The translations under genes were made by a program, and so were the position numbers. DNA of 17,284 nucleotides from NCBI GenBank assembly GCA_043770215.1, contig JAYVIQ010000169.1, forward strand, positions 1-17,284. The letters run 5' to 3'. This DNA is from JAYVIQ01 sp043770215 (GTDB taxonomy: Bacteria; Bacteroidota; Bacteroidia; Cytophagales; JAAEPT01). The notes below the pieces were generated by a model, which saw only the letters and a program-made list of their open reading frames with translations, was not told where the DNA came from and made no database searches. Shown here in pieces: positions 1 to 7,923 of the stretch (within the stretch, counting starts at the first letter, position 1; each line of letters starts with the position of its first letter).

Positions 1-98
1 TTTCAGCAAAAAAAGCGAGAGCGTAGAGCCTGACCCGATAGGGTTTCGTCCAAAATCACTAATCAATTCCACTACTGGTATAATAACGGATATTCACA
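1..98 (+). repeat. Palindromic dispersed repeat, copy 1 (right half only)
   Basis: This is the right half of the element seen complete at 3162-3325. It starts in the central hairpin loop and ends in the right terminal arm (74-94). About 94 of 98 positions match the inverted copy at 17186-17284, and roughly 90% match the internal copy. The hairpin ACCC-gata-GGGT is conserved. The left half would lie outside the window. Seen directly by aligning the copies by eye. Confidence 0.9.
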
Positions 99-192
99 AT
101 TTATAATCTAATACACTTTACTTGGCGCATTATTTTTTAAGTTTAAATCAGAAATTGAGGTAAAAAAAACAGTTCATTTGCTCTAACAAATG

Positions 193-200
193 TACCTTTA
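193..200 (+). promoter_or_regulatory. Possible -7 promoter element of selO
   Basis: TACCTTTA matches seven of eight positions in the Bacteroidota -7 consensus TAnnTTTG (n positions counted as matches) and ends exactly 4 nt before the ATG at 205. No good TTTG element sits at the expected distance upstream. If used, it would give a nearly leaderless mRNA and would rule out the ATG at 190. Confidence 0.35.
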
Positions 201-204
201 CACC

Positions 205-1776
205 ATGAAAAATCTTTTTGATATTGAAATAGACAACTCTTTTTGCAGAAACTTACCAAAAGATTCTGTAGATGAAAATACTCCTAGACAAGTGTACGAA
301 GCTGCTTTTTCTAAAGCTATCCCTAGAATACCTAGCAAACCAAAAAGTGTTATTGTATCTAAAGAGGTGGCAAATGTGTTGGGGTTGAAAGATGATCAAA
401 TAGATTCAGATGATTTTTTATCTATTTTTAGTGGGGCTAAGGTTTTGGAAAATACTGAGCCATACGCCATGAGTTATGGAGGCCACCAATTTGGGAATTG
501 GGCTGGACAATTGGGAGATGGGAGAGCTATAAATTTATGTGAAGTAGTTTATAAAAAACAACGTTGGGCTATACAGCTAAAAGGAGCTGGCAGAACACCC
601 TATTCTAGAACCGCAGATGGTTTAGCAGTACTTAGGTCGTCTGTAAGAGAATATCTATGCAGCGAAGCAATGCATTATCTGGGAGTACCCACTACTAGAG
701 CTCTGTCTTTGATAGAAACAGGAGACAAAGTACTAAGAGATGTAATGTATGATGGCAATTCGGCGTATGAAAAAGGAGCCATAGTTTCACGTGTTGCTCC
801 AAGTTTCATTAGATTTGGAAGCTTTGAACTTTTTGCATCCAGAAACGATGTAACAAATCTTAAGGCCTTAGCAGATTATACAATACAATATTTTTATCCA
901 GAATGTAAAGACTCCAAAACCAAATACACAGATTTTTTTAATTCTGTTGCCAAAAAAACGTTAGATATGGTTATTCATTGGCAAAGAGTAGGCTTTGTAC
1001 ATGGCGTTATGAATACAGATAATATGTCTATTCTAGGTCTTACTATAGATTACGGACCTTATGGTTGGCAAGATAATTTCGATTTAGATTGGACGCCAAA
1101 CACAACAGATTTTCAGCATAAGCGCTATCGGTTTGGCAACCAAGTTCAAATTGCGTTATGGAATTTGGTGCAATTGGCAAATGCCATTTATCTTTTGGTA
1201 GAAGACCCAAAACCCTTTGAAGAATGTCTAGAGAACTGGAAAAAAGAATATCACACAAATTATATTGCCATGATGGGTTCTAAAATTGGCATAACAATCC
1301 CTCAAAACTCAGACATAAACCTAATCACAGATTTAGAAGAGAACCTTTCTTTAGTAGAAACAGACATGACAATTTTTTATAGGTTGTTGTCTAACTTTAA
1401 TGAATCAGAACCTAGCAATGGATTTGCATTAATACAAGAAGCTTTTTATGATGCAACAGCTGTTTCTGGTTTAGTTACATCTCAATGGAATCAGTGGTTT
1501 AGTGATTATGCCCATCAATTGCAAAAAGAAAATACCCAATTTGAGGCAAGGAAAATTCAAATGAATTTGGTAAATCCTAAGTATGTGCTTAGAAATTATA
1601 TGGCACAAATGGCTATAGAAGCGGCAGAAAAAGGAGATTATTCTCTTATTTATGCCTTGGACTCTCTGTTAAAAACCCCTTATGATGAACAAGTTGAGAA
1701 TCAAAAATGGTTTGCTAAAAGACCCGATTGGGCAAGGGATAAAATTGGGTGTAGTACACTTTCTTGTAGTTCATAA
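205..1776 (+). CDS. selO: SelO protein adenylyltransferase (protein AMPylase; YdiU/UPF0061 family)
   Basis: SelO is a pseudokinase-fold enzyme that transfers AMP from ATP to hydroxyl side chains of proteins and is linked to redox homeostasis. Numbering from the upstream ATG at 190, the sequence shows the N-terminal block MSYGGHQFGNWAGQLGDG (94-111), the nucleotide-binding lysine K131 in QLKGAG, RTPYSR-ADG-AVLRSSVREYL, and the active-site run HGVMNTDNMS with D277 and N278 followed by D287 in TIDYGP. That spacing matches the D252/N253/D262 set known from the Pseudomonas enzyme. The protein ends SCSS; its cysteine occupies the position of selenocysteine in animal SelO, where a redox disulfide is proposed. 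An ATG at 190 adds MYLYT, but I prefer 205: family members begin close to the FDNSF-like segment, and the -7-like box at 193-200 overlaps the longer start. The gene is complete and monocistronic, in frame to a TAA. Confidence 0.95.
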   Translation: MKNLFDIEIDNSFCRNLPKDSVDENTPRQVYEAAFSKAIPRIPSKPKSVIVSKEVANVLGLKDDQIDSDDFLSIFSGAKVLENTEPYAMSYGGHQFGNWAGQLGDGRAINLCEVVYKKQRWAIQLKGAGRTPYSRTADGLAVLRSSVREYLCSEAMHYLGVPTTRALSLIETGDKVLRDVMYDGNSAYEKGAIVSRVAPSFIRFGSFELFASRNDVTNLKALADYTIQYFYPECKDSKTKYTDFFNSVAKKTLDMVIHWQRVGFVHGVMNTDNMSILGLTIDYGPYGWQDNFDLDWTPNTTDFQHKRYRFGNQVQIALWNLVQLANAIYLLVEDPKPFEECLENWKKEYHTNYIAMMGSKIGITIPQNSDINLITDLEENLSLVETDMTIFYRLLSNFNESEPSNGFALIQEAFYDATAVSGLVTSQWNQWFSDYAHQLQKENTQFEARKIQMNLVNPKYVLRNYMAQMAIEAAEKGDYSLIYALDSLLKTPYDEQVENQKWFAKRPDWARDKIGCSTLSCSS

Positions 1777-1826
1777 CTCTAAGTTGTACTCTTTATTGCC
1801 TACTGATTCTGTTTAATCCAATACCA

Positions 1827-1896
1827 TTTTAAAAACGAAAAGTAGAAAAGTAGGCTTTATGATTCTTTTCGTTTTAAAAACTATAATTTCTACTTT
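1827..1896 (+). other. Two overlapping, mutually exclusive inverted repeats
   Basis: TTTTAAAAACGAAAAG (1827-1842) pairs with CTTTTCGTTTTAAAA (1865-1879) with one bulged A. Overlapping its left arm, AAAGTAGAAA (1839-1848) pairs perfectly with TTTCTACTTT (1887-1896). Only one stem can form at a time. Neither is followed by a clean T-tract, so neither is a standard terminator. The site lies between selO and rluD, and the sequence is AT-rich, so chance pairing is possible. Confidence 0.4.
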
Positions 1897-1947
1897 AATT
1901 TCTTCATTTACTTTTTCAGTTAGGTCTAATTAGTCACTTATTTTCGC

Positions 1948-1955
1948 CAACTTTG
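1948..1955 (+). promoter_or_regulatory. Possible -7 promoter element of rluD
   Basis: CAACTTTG differs from TAnnTTTG only at its first base and ends 4 nt before the ATG at 1960, the same arrangement as upstream of selO and the DUF1573 gene. No convincing -33 TTTG is visible. It would make the transcript almost leaderless. Confidence 0.35.
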
Positions 1956-1959
1956 TAGT

Positions 1960-3000
1960 ATGATTGAAGAGTTTGAGCACGAATTTGAAGAGGATGCATT
2001 ATTTGAACATTATAGAATAGTTGTAGATCCTGGACAATCTGCTGATAGGTTAGATAAATTTTTGATTGATAAATTGCCAAATACTACTAGAAATAGAATT
2101 CAGAATAGTATAAAAGAAGGCTTTGTAAAGATAGATGAACTTGAAGTTTTAAAACCAAACACAAAAGTAAGGCCTGCGCAAGTAATTGTAATTTCTATGC
2201 CTCACCCGCCTAGAAACGAAGAGCTACTGCCAGAGAATTTGGAGCTTAATATTCCATACGAAGATGATGATATTTTAATTGTGAATAAAAATCCAGGTAT
2301 GGTGGTGCACCCTGGTTTTAATAATTGGGATGGGACATTGATAAATGGGCTAATGTATCATTTAAATCACCTAAACCTACCTACATTAGAAGATGAGCGA
2401 CCAAGACCTGGGTTAGTACACAGAATAGATAAAGATACATCTGGGCTTTTGGTAATTGCAAAAACAGAAACGGCTATGACTAAAATGGCTAAACAGTTTT
2501 ATGATCATAGCATAGAAAGAACCTACCAAGCTCTGGTTTGGGGAAATGTAAAAGAAGAAAAAGGAACTATAACAGGACACATAGGGCGCAGTCTTAAAGA
2601 TAGAAGAACCATGTCTGTTTTTCCTAATGGCGAATTTGGAAAACATGCGGTAACTCATTATCAAGTCTTAGAGCGCTTTCATTATGTAACACTTATACAA
2701 TGTAAGTTAGAAACAGGACGCACACACCAAATACGTGCACACATGAAGTATATTGGGCATCCTTTGTTTAATGATGAAATGTACGGAGGAGATAAAATAT
2801 TAGCTGGCGAAACATTTACCAAATACAAGCAATTTGTAGACAACTGTTTCAAAGTTTTGCCAAGGCAAGCACTACATGCTAAAACTTTAGGTTTTATACA
2901 CCCCAAAACCAACAAAACGGTACAGTTTGATTCTGAATTACCAGAAGATTTTGTAGCTGGATTAGAAAAATGGAGGCACTACATTAAGCATACCTCATAA
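1960..3000 (+). CDS. rluD: RluD-type 23S rRNA pseudouridine synthase (RluA family)
   Basis: The enzyme isomerises specific uridines in structured RNA to pseudouridine; RluD acts on helix 69 of 23S rRNA. The protein has 346 residues, slightly longer than the E. coli enzyme through an acidic N-terminal extension (EEFEHEFEEDALFEHY). An S4 RNA-binding domain covers about residues 26-90 (DRLDKFLIDKLPNTTRNRIQ). The catalytic domain follows, with HRIDKDTSG at 154-162; D157 is the catalytic aspartate of this family. The downstream motif GRTHQIRAHMKYIGHPLFND is also typical. The family has several paralogues (RluA, RluC, RluD), so the exact uridine targets are inferred from the S4-plus-catalytic layout. 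There is no Shine-Dalgarno; the start follows a -7-like box by 4 nt. No partner gene is close: selO ends 183 nt upstream, and a repeat-bearing gap follows. Confidence 0.92.
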   Translation: MIEEFEHEFEEDALFEHYRIVVDPGQSADRLDKFLIDKLPNTTRNRIQNSIKEGFVKIDELEVLKPNTKVRPAQVIVISMPHPPRNEELLPENLELNIPYEDDDILIVNKNPGMVVHPGFNNWDGTLINGLMYHLNHLNLPTLEDERPRPGLVHRIDKDTSGLLVIAKTETAMTKMAKQFYDHSIERTYQALVWGNVKEEKGTITGHIGRSLKDRRTMSVFPNGEFGKHAVTHYQVLERFHYVTLIQCKLETGRTHQIRAHMKYIGHPLFNDEMYGGDKILAGETFTKYKQFVDNCFKVLPRQALHAKTLGFIHPKTNKTVQFDSELPEDFVAGLEKWRHYIKHTS

Positions 3001-3062
3001 TCCAATAGTGCTTTGGAATGAAATATACAAAAACCTCTGACAAGAAACCATAATTGTAACTG

Positions 3063-3117
3063 CTAAATAGATTAAGTGATTTGTTCTTTTTAATTAATAA
3101 ATCCCCAATCTATTTAG
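3063..3117. repeat. 11-bp perfect inverted repeat
   Basis: CTAAATAGATT (3063-3073) is the exact reverse complement of AATCTATTTAG (3107-3117), with 33 nt between. It lies between the end of rluD and the repeat element. No T-tract follows it directly. It could be a hairpin in the rluD 3' region or a remnant of an insertion; I cannot tell which. Confidence 0.5.
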
Positions 3118-3161
3118 TGTACAATTTATTTTTAAATCCTTTACTCTAATATAAAATTTTA

Positions 3162-3325
3162 AATATCCGCAATGATACCAGTTTCTATTATTTTTTTGCG
3201 AAAAGGATAGAAGCGGAGCTCTTTTGTGCTTTTTCAGCAAAAAAAGCAAGAGCATAGAGCCTGACCCGATAGGGTTTTGCCCAAAATCACTATTCAATTC
3301 CATTACTGGTACAATTACTGATATT
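3162..3325 (+). repeat. Palindromic MITE-like or structured-RNA repeat, copy 2 (complete)
   Basis: This is the only complete copy, 164 bp. The terminal arms 3162-3182 and 3305-3325 are 21-bp inverted repeats matching at 17 positions. Inside, GCTCTT (3218-3223) pairs with AAGAGC (3248-3253), and nested in it GCTTTTT (3228-3234) pairs with AAAAAGC (3241-3247). Then comes ACCC-gata-GGGT (3264-3275). The segments flanking the central hairpin also resemble each other's reverse complement, so the whole unit is an imperfect palindrome. It has no reading frame and no obvious target-site duplication. The core (GAAGCGG ... AGCCTGACCCGA ... GGG) resembles short repeats I recall from Bacteroidota genomes, possibly the Flavo-1 RNA class; that link is from memory and unverified. 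Confidence 0.85.
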
Positions 3326-3481
3326 CACAAATGTTCATCAGTTTTTGATTTTTTTAAAAAAGATTAAATTAATTCAAAAAAAAGGGTATATTAGGTGATG
3401 TTTAAAAAAAAACTAAACTATTACCCAAATAATTCGTTTTAACATAAATCTACCTAGTTTACAAAACAAAATACATAAGAT

Positions 3482-4252
3482 ATGAAATTTTCTACTCATT
3501 TATTGAAATTAGACACCCTAACTGTAAAGCAAAGGCAGTGGGCAAATAGATTTGCCTTATCTCTTTACTTGGTAAGTGCCCTAGCAATTTGGAGGCAGTT
3601 TTTCTTTTCTCAAAGCCCTTTTGACCCAAAGAAAGATTTTTCAGGCCAAACTGCAATGTGTGCTGCATCTACTTCTGTAGCTGGTTCTGTCCAATCAAAG
3701 CTGCATGTTGGTGCAGTTACAACACCTGTTGGATCAAATATAGCTGGCCTTAAATTATGGTCTAGCGTAGCTACTTGGGAAGGTAATTTACAGCCTACCT
3801 TAAGTGATGATGTCCTAATACCGGCTAATTCTGTAGTTGTATTGGATAAAAGCATAAAAGTAAAATCTCTAAGGGTAGAAGGTAAATTAATTATAGATTT
3901 GACAAAAGACATAACAATAGAGACTGAATATATTGTTGTTTCTGGATTAAGCGCATATTTTGAATGGGGCACTCCAAATCAAACATACAACAAGTCTGGA
4001 GGTATCACACTTGTTGGTACTGATAAAACAGTAAAAATACCTGGTACTACCATAGAATCTAAAGCATTGGTAGTAGAAAATGGAGCTACAATTGTTTTAA
4101 ATGGAGAAGCACAAACATCATGGACAAATCTAGCTGCTAATGCATCTGTAGATGCGGACAAAATAACTATTGCTACAGCAACAAGCAACTGGAAAATTGG
4201 CGATGAGATTTTAATTGCTCCTTCTAGATTAAGTTGGACAGAAGGAGAATGA
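3482..4252 (+). CDS. N-terminal piece of the giant G8-domain exoprotein, ending at a premature TGA
   Basis: The piece has 256 residues and ends at TGA 4250-4252, in the same frame as the long open frame that continues to 7429. Residues 23-42 (FALSLYLVSALAIW...) form one hydrophobic segment that could be a signal anchor or an unusual signal peptide, with a polar stretch of about 20 residues before it. Residues of roughly 91-205 resemble a G8 domain: W-x(3)-ATWEG-NLQPTLSDDVLIP, then VVLD, SLRVEGKLIID, and YIVVSG. G8 domains occur in PKHD1, CEMIP and TMEM2 and in bacterial exoproteins. The stop falls inside GDEILIAPSRLSWTEGE | HIIKDIS, where homologues keep reading, so this is not a natural C-terminus. 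No Shine-Dalgarno is evident before the ATG. G8 assignment is by pattern memory, moderately sure. Confidence 0.75.
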   Translation: MKFSTHLLKLDTLTVKQRQWANRFALSLYLVSALAIWRQFFFSQSPFDPKKDFSGQTAMCAASTSVAGSVQSKLHVGAVTTPVGSNIAGLKLWSSVATWEGNLQPTLSDDVLIPANSVVVLDKSIKVKSLRVEGKLIIDLTKDITIETEYIVVSGLSAYFEWGTPNQTYNKSGGITLVGTDKTVKIPGTTIESKALVVENGATIVLNGEAQTSWTNLAANASVDADKITIATATSNWKIGDEILIAPSRLSWTEGE

Positions 4253-4378
4253 CATATCATCAAAGACATAAGCCCTGATAAACTCACTTTAACATTAGAA
4301 TCAAAACTTGCTTATCCTCATATTGGTGCAATAAAAAAATACATTAGACATACTGATGGCAAAACATGGACAGGAGAC

Positions 4379-7300
4379 ATGAGAGCAGAGGTAGGCTTAC
4401 TTTCTAAAAGTATAACCATACAAGGAGATGCAAGTTCTGATTTACAAGGGTATGGCGGTCACTTTATGATACATCAAAACGGAAAAGCTTTTGTAAACAA
4501 CATAGAATTGTACCGTATGGGACAAAAAAGTACTGAAGCTAGGTATCCTTTTCATTGGCACTTATTGCAAGACAATGGAGCGGGTCAGTTTATAAAAAAC
4601 AGTAGTATTCATAAATCTTTTAACAGAGCTATAGTTATACATGGTACAGAATCTACCTTGGTAGAAAACAATTTTTGTTATGACCACATTGGGCATGGTG
4701 TCTTTTTAGAAGATGGTAGTGAGCGTTTCAACACAATAAAAGGAAATGTGGTTTTACTAACCAAAAGACCTGCTGTTGGCGAAGAACTTACACCCTCAGA
4801 CAATGAAATAGATGTAGTTCAAAACAGAACACCTTCTAGTTATTGGATCACAAACCCTAACAACACTTTTGAAAATAATGTAGCGGCCGGCACACAAGGA
4901 ACTGGCTTTTGGTTTGCTATGCCTAGAACTCCAATGAAACTTTCTGGAAGCATTCCGCGCTTTAGTGCCCTAGAACCTTATAAAGAACTACTTGGTAAAT
5001 TTGCTGGCAACAAAGCCCACAGTTGCGCAAGCGGATTTGATATTTTTGACCAGCTAAATCCTAATCACTCTTTAGATATAAATGGACCGTGGCAAAGAAC
5101 AGACATAAGGGTAATGGATAATTGCACTTGGTACGCTTGTGATTTGGCAGTATATGGTGGAATTGGAGGGGGAAGAACCTTTACAAAAGATGTTGTTTTT
5201 AGGAATAATGTTTTTATGGACAATAAAACAGCCGTAATGCATGCAAATTATTCTTTAACCGAAGAATCCGTTTTTGTTGCAAACTCAGGAGAAGATGTAT
5301 TTACTGGTACAAGACAATTAAATAGAGGGTATGATGGGTCTTGTACTATTAAAAACTGCCATTTAGTAGGTTGGCAAGAACCAAACGCAAACTATTTACA
5401 AAATACAGGTGGGGCAGATAAGCATGTAAACTATAGAGTTTCTGGGCTTACAATGGATCATTTAGGCCCTCCTAGAATGCAGCTTCCAGATTATTCAATC
5501 GTACCAAAAGGTGGTGTAGGAGCAAATGATGCTGCACATCCTAGGTTTTGGAGTTATGTACATTGGGATATGGATGGTTCTTTAGGTGGTAAAGCAAACA
5601 CATCTATAATCACAAATCATCCCCTTGGTAGAGATGGTTCTGAAGTAAGGTATGCAAACTGGACGAACATTTACCGTACAGACAGAAGATTTGCCTATAT
5701 GTCAATATTTTCGCCAGGTGTACCCAAAATGACTTTGGTAAGAACAAAAGCAGGAACTCCAAAAGCAGGTCAGTATTTTATAAATGATGACGGACCTAAT
5801 GGATTTTTAGGAGATAGAATTCAATTTCCTGTGATTGTAAATGATGGATTTTTATACACAATGCAATTTGAGAGTTTAGGAACAGGAAAAAATGTAAACA
5901 TTAATCTAAAAGACGATTATACACCTGGAGATAAAATATTATTTAAGATTAAAGATTTTGGTAGATTAGGCGGTGTAAATGTATCTAACGCAATAAGGTA
6001 CAATACCCTTACGGAAGTGCAAAATAATAATAATAGCGGATTTGCTATAGTTGCTGGAGATTTGTATTTGAAAATGGTTGTAGGTACAAATCCTGATATG
6101 GCTTGCAACATAACTTGGACCACAAACATTACGCTTCCTATCTTAGATACAGATGCTGACGGAACATCTGATTATCAAGAGTCAGTAGATGGAACAGATC
6201 CTATCCCTAATGATCCAATAGTACTTAATCCTGTTTTGGCTTTGCCTACACTTAAAACTGCTTGGGAATTCAATACAAACGGAAATGCTGAGTCTTGGTC
6301 CATGGCTAAAGGTCTTACTGGCTCTGTTGCTGGAGGGGCAAATGCATTACAAATTACGGCTGCTGACCCTAATTTTATTTCTGATGTAAATTTGAATATT
6401 CCAACTTCCACCTATAAATATTTACGTTTTAGAGTAAAATCTGATAAAGCTGGTAATTTGCAAATATACTGGGGGAGAACTGGAGCACAGTCTTTTTCAC
6501 AACTTAGATTTAAAAGTGTAGCCATCCAATCTTCTGGTGCTAATTTCAAAGAATATGTGGTAGATATGTCTGACTCTCCAGAATGGAATAATAATATTTA
6601 TCAACTAAGGTTAGATCCGGAATTTGTGGTTGGTGCAAATGTTGCTTTCGATCTTATATCTTTTGAAAAAACCAATGAGTTAGACTGTAATGGCACTTGG
6701 GGCGGTACAGCAGTTTTAGATAATTGCGCAGCTTGTGTAGGTGGTACTACGGGAATTACCGCCTGTATTAAAACAGTGTGGGAATACAATACAAATACTG
6801 ATTTAGAGTCTTGGAAAATAGGGAATAACCTTACCGGTAATGTTTTTGCAGGAGCTGTAAATTTACAAATAAATGGTACTGACCCTCAATTCAATTCTCC
6901 AATAAATCTTGGTGTACCTTCTGCCACTTTCAAGTTTTTACACTTTAGAATAAAAACACCAAGTCAAGGTTCAATTCAAGTATTTTGGGGTAGAGACGGG
7001 GCCACTGGGATTTCGAGTGCTAGACTTAAAACCATTCCAATTGTAGCTAATAATACCGTATTTGTTGATTATTATCTAGATATGTCTACATCCATTACAG
7101 AATGGACAGGTAACATTTATCAATTAAGAATAGACACAGAATTCCCTGCAGGTACTTCCATAGCTATTGATAGAATATCTTTTGAGAAAACTAAGCCTAC
7201 CGTTACTAGTACAGAAGCTACTTTAGAGTTAGAGCAATTAAATATATTTCCTAACCCAAGTAAAAACGGTGTTTTTGAATTTAGCAAAGATACAGAGTGG

Positions 7301-7429
7301 GAAGTATTTTCTGTCACAGGTCAAAAAATAGAAGAAGGAAAAGGTAAGTATTTAAATATTTCTAATCATAATAAAGGAATCTATTTTGTAAAAAGTGCTG
7401 GAGCTTATTTTAAAATACTATTTGAATAG
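4379..7429 (+). CDS. Main part of the giant exoprotein: CEMIP-like beta-helix, tandem modules, T9SS sorting tail
   Basis: Numbers refer to the full frame from 3482. Residues from about 300 to 640 carry RAEVGLLSKSITIQGD, GGHFMIHQNGKAFVNNIELYRMG, RYPFHWHL and repeated N-N-x-hydrophobic turns, the pattern of right-handed beta-helix domains in CEMIP/TMEM2-type proteins. A calcium-binding linker, DTDADGTSDYQESVDGTDP, follows near 889-907. Residues 927-1065 and 1099-1238 are two copies of one beta-sandwich-like module (WEFNTNGNAESW / WEYNTNTDLESW; IYQLRLDPEF / IYQLRIDTEF), joined by a Cys-rich linker (DCNGTWGGTAVLDNCAACVGG) common in Bacteroidota exoproteins. The end (LNIFPNPSKNG ... GIYFVKS) is a T9SS type A sorting domain. 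The protein is therefore probably secreted and surface-bound. Polysaccharide binding or cleavage is inference only: animal CEMIP/TMEM2 act on hyaluronan. The ATG at 4379 is simply the first one after the premature stop, not a likely natural start. Confidence 0.85.
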   Translation: MRAEVGLLSKSITIQGDASSDLQGYGGHFMIHQNGKAFVNNIELYRMGQKSTEARYPFHWHLLQDNGAGQFIKNSSIHKSFNRAIVIHGTESTLVENNFCYDHIGHGVFLEDGSERFNTIKGNVVLLTKRPAVGEELTPSDNEIDVVQNRTPSSYWITNPNNTFENNVAAGTQGTGFWFAMPRTPMKLSGSIPRFSALEPYKELLGKFAGNKAHSCASGFDIFDQLNPNHSLDINGPWQRTDIRVMDNCTWYACDLAVYGGIGGGRTFTKDVVFRNNVFMDNKTAVMHANYSLTEESVFVANSGEDVFTGTRQLNRGYDGSCTIKNCHLVGWQEPNANYLQNTGGADKHVNYRVSGLTMDHLGPPRMQLPDYSIVPKGGVGANDAAHPRFWSYVHWDMDGSLGGKANTSIITNHPLGRDGSEVRYANWTNIYRTDRRFAYMSIFSPGVPKMTLVRTKAGTPKAGQYFINDDGPNGFLGDRIQFPVIVNDGFLYTMQFESLGTGKNVNINLKDDYTPGDKILFKIKDFGRLGGVNVSNAIRYNTLTEVQNNNNSGFAIVAGDLYLKMVVGTNPDMACNITWTTNITLPILDTDADGTSDYQESVDGTDPIPNDPIVLNPVLALPTLKTAWEFNTNGNAESWSMAKGLTGSVAGGANALQITAADPNFISDVNLNIPTSTYKYLRFRVKSDKAGNLQIYWGRTGAQSFSQLRFKSVAIQSSGANFKEYVVDMSDSPEWNNNIYQLRLDPEFVVGANVAFDLISFEKTNELDCNGTWGGTAVLDNCAACVGGTTGITACIKTVWEYNTNTDLESWKIGNNLTGNVFAGAVNLQINGTDPQFNSPINLGVPSATFKFLHFRIKTPSQGSIQVFWGRDGATGISSARLKTIPIVANNTVFVDYYLDMSTSITEWTGNIYQLRIDTEFPAGTSIAIDRISFEKTKPTVTSTEATLELEQLNIFPNPSKNGVFEFSKDTEWEVFSVTGQKIEEGKGKYLNISNHNKGIYFVKSAGAYFKILFE
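6263..7195 (+). repeat. Intragenic tandem module duplication
   Basis: Two diverged copies of a module of about 140 residues lie at about 6263-6676 and 6779-7195, separated by the Cys-rich linker. Both begin W-E-[FY]-N-T-N and share LTG, LQI, FR[VI]K, QIYWGR / QVFWGR, DMS, IYQLR[LI]D and FEK in the same order. The compact beta-rich pattern suggests carbohydrate-binding-like modules. The nucleotide sequences have diverged well beyond recent duplication. Confidence 0.8.
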
Positions 7430-7441
7430 TTTTAAATACAC

Positions 7442-7474
7442 AAAAGGGCTTAATCATTTTTTAAGCCCTTTTTT
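7442..7474 (+). terminator. Rho-independent terminator of the exoprotein gene
   Basis: AAAAGGGCTTAA (7442-7453) pairs perfectly with TTAAGCCCTTTT (7461-7472), loop TCATTTT, running into a T-tract. It begins 13 nt after the TAG stop. Confidence 0.93.
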
Positions 7475-7923
7475 ATTTAATAACTAGATAATTTTTATTT
7501 AAACCACAATGCCTGAAGTCTTTTTTTTATAAACATAGGTCATGCTAATCTTTTGTTTAAATGTGGAGCTTAAAATTAGTTTTACTAACATACAAGGGTT
7601 GATAATGATGTAGTAATAGGGTGTAAATCATCCACAATAAGTAGGACCTACTGAAAAAGCAAAGTAGTTTTCCTTACTTATTTACAATCAATCATTTATC
7701 ACTTTTTTCTTGATGAAAAAGTAAGCAAAAAGTCAAGACTGTATAAAAAATTGCTAAAATTTACTTGATTTGGCTGAAACATGACCATAGGGAACGAAAA
7801 TGAGAGTTTTTAAACTTGGCTTAAAATTCAGTATATACTTTGCCCATAGTATGATGGGCTCAGGTAGTGTTTTTTTTAACCGCTACATCAATCAAATCTC
7901 TTGACGCATTTTTTATAAGGTAG

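Larger units (their letters stand above)
3001..3481. other. Gene-free stretch between rluD and the G8 protein gene
   Basis: I see no plausible gene here. It holds a weak 5-bp hairpin right after the rluD stop (3001-3017), an 11-bp perfect inverted repeat (3063-3117), the complete palindromic repeat (3162-3325), and an AT-rich leader before the next gene. That leader contains an imperfect hairpin with GGGTA (3384-3388) facing TACCC (3422-3426) and TTAG (3391-3394) facing CTAA (3413-3416). Confidence 0.7.
3482..7429 (+). pseudogene. Full span of the G8/beta-helix T9SS exoprotein, interrupted by an in-frame TGA
   Basis: The frame is open through 1,315 sense-length codons except for TGA at codon 257 (4250-4252). 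The codons between the TGA and the next ATG (4253-4378) read as coherent protein that joins the two halves: HIIKDISPDKLTLTLESKL, then AYPHIG, then WTGDMRAEVG. One base change is therefore enough to explain the split. TGA is a real stop here, since the thioesterase gene ends in TGA at 9579-9581. The alternatives are a recent nonsense mutation or a sequencing/assembly error; the absence of further decay over about 3.9 kb favours a recent event or an error. Confidence 0.8.

Noticed and set aside
190..204. Upstream ATG at 190 as the selO start
   Set aside because: It adds five residues (MYLYT) not typical of the family and would overlap the -7-like box; 205 fits better, though experiment has not decided it.
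3094..3303. 69-codon minus-strand open frame across the repeat element
   Set aside because: It lies over the palindromic repeat, has no family resemblance, and its frame is not preserved in the other repeat copies.
4250..4252. TGA read as selenocysteine or tryptophan
   Set aside because: No SECIS-like hairpin follows directly, the protein family has no reason for Sec there, SelO itself uses Cys, and TGA acts as a true stop for the thioesterase gene.
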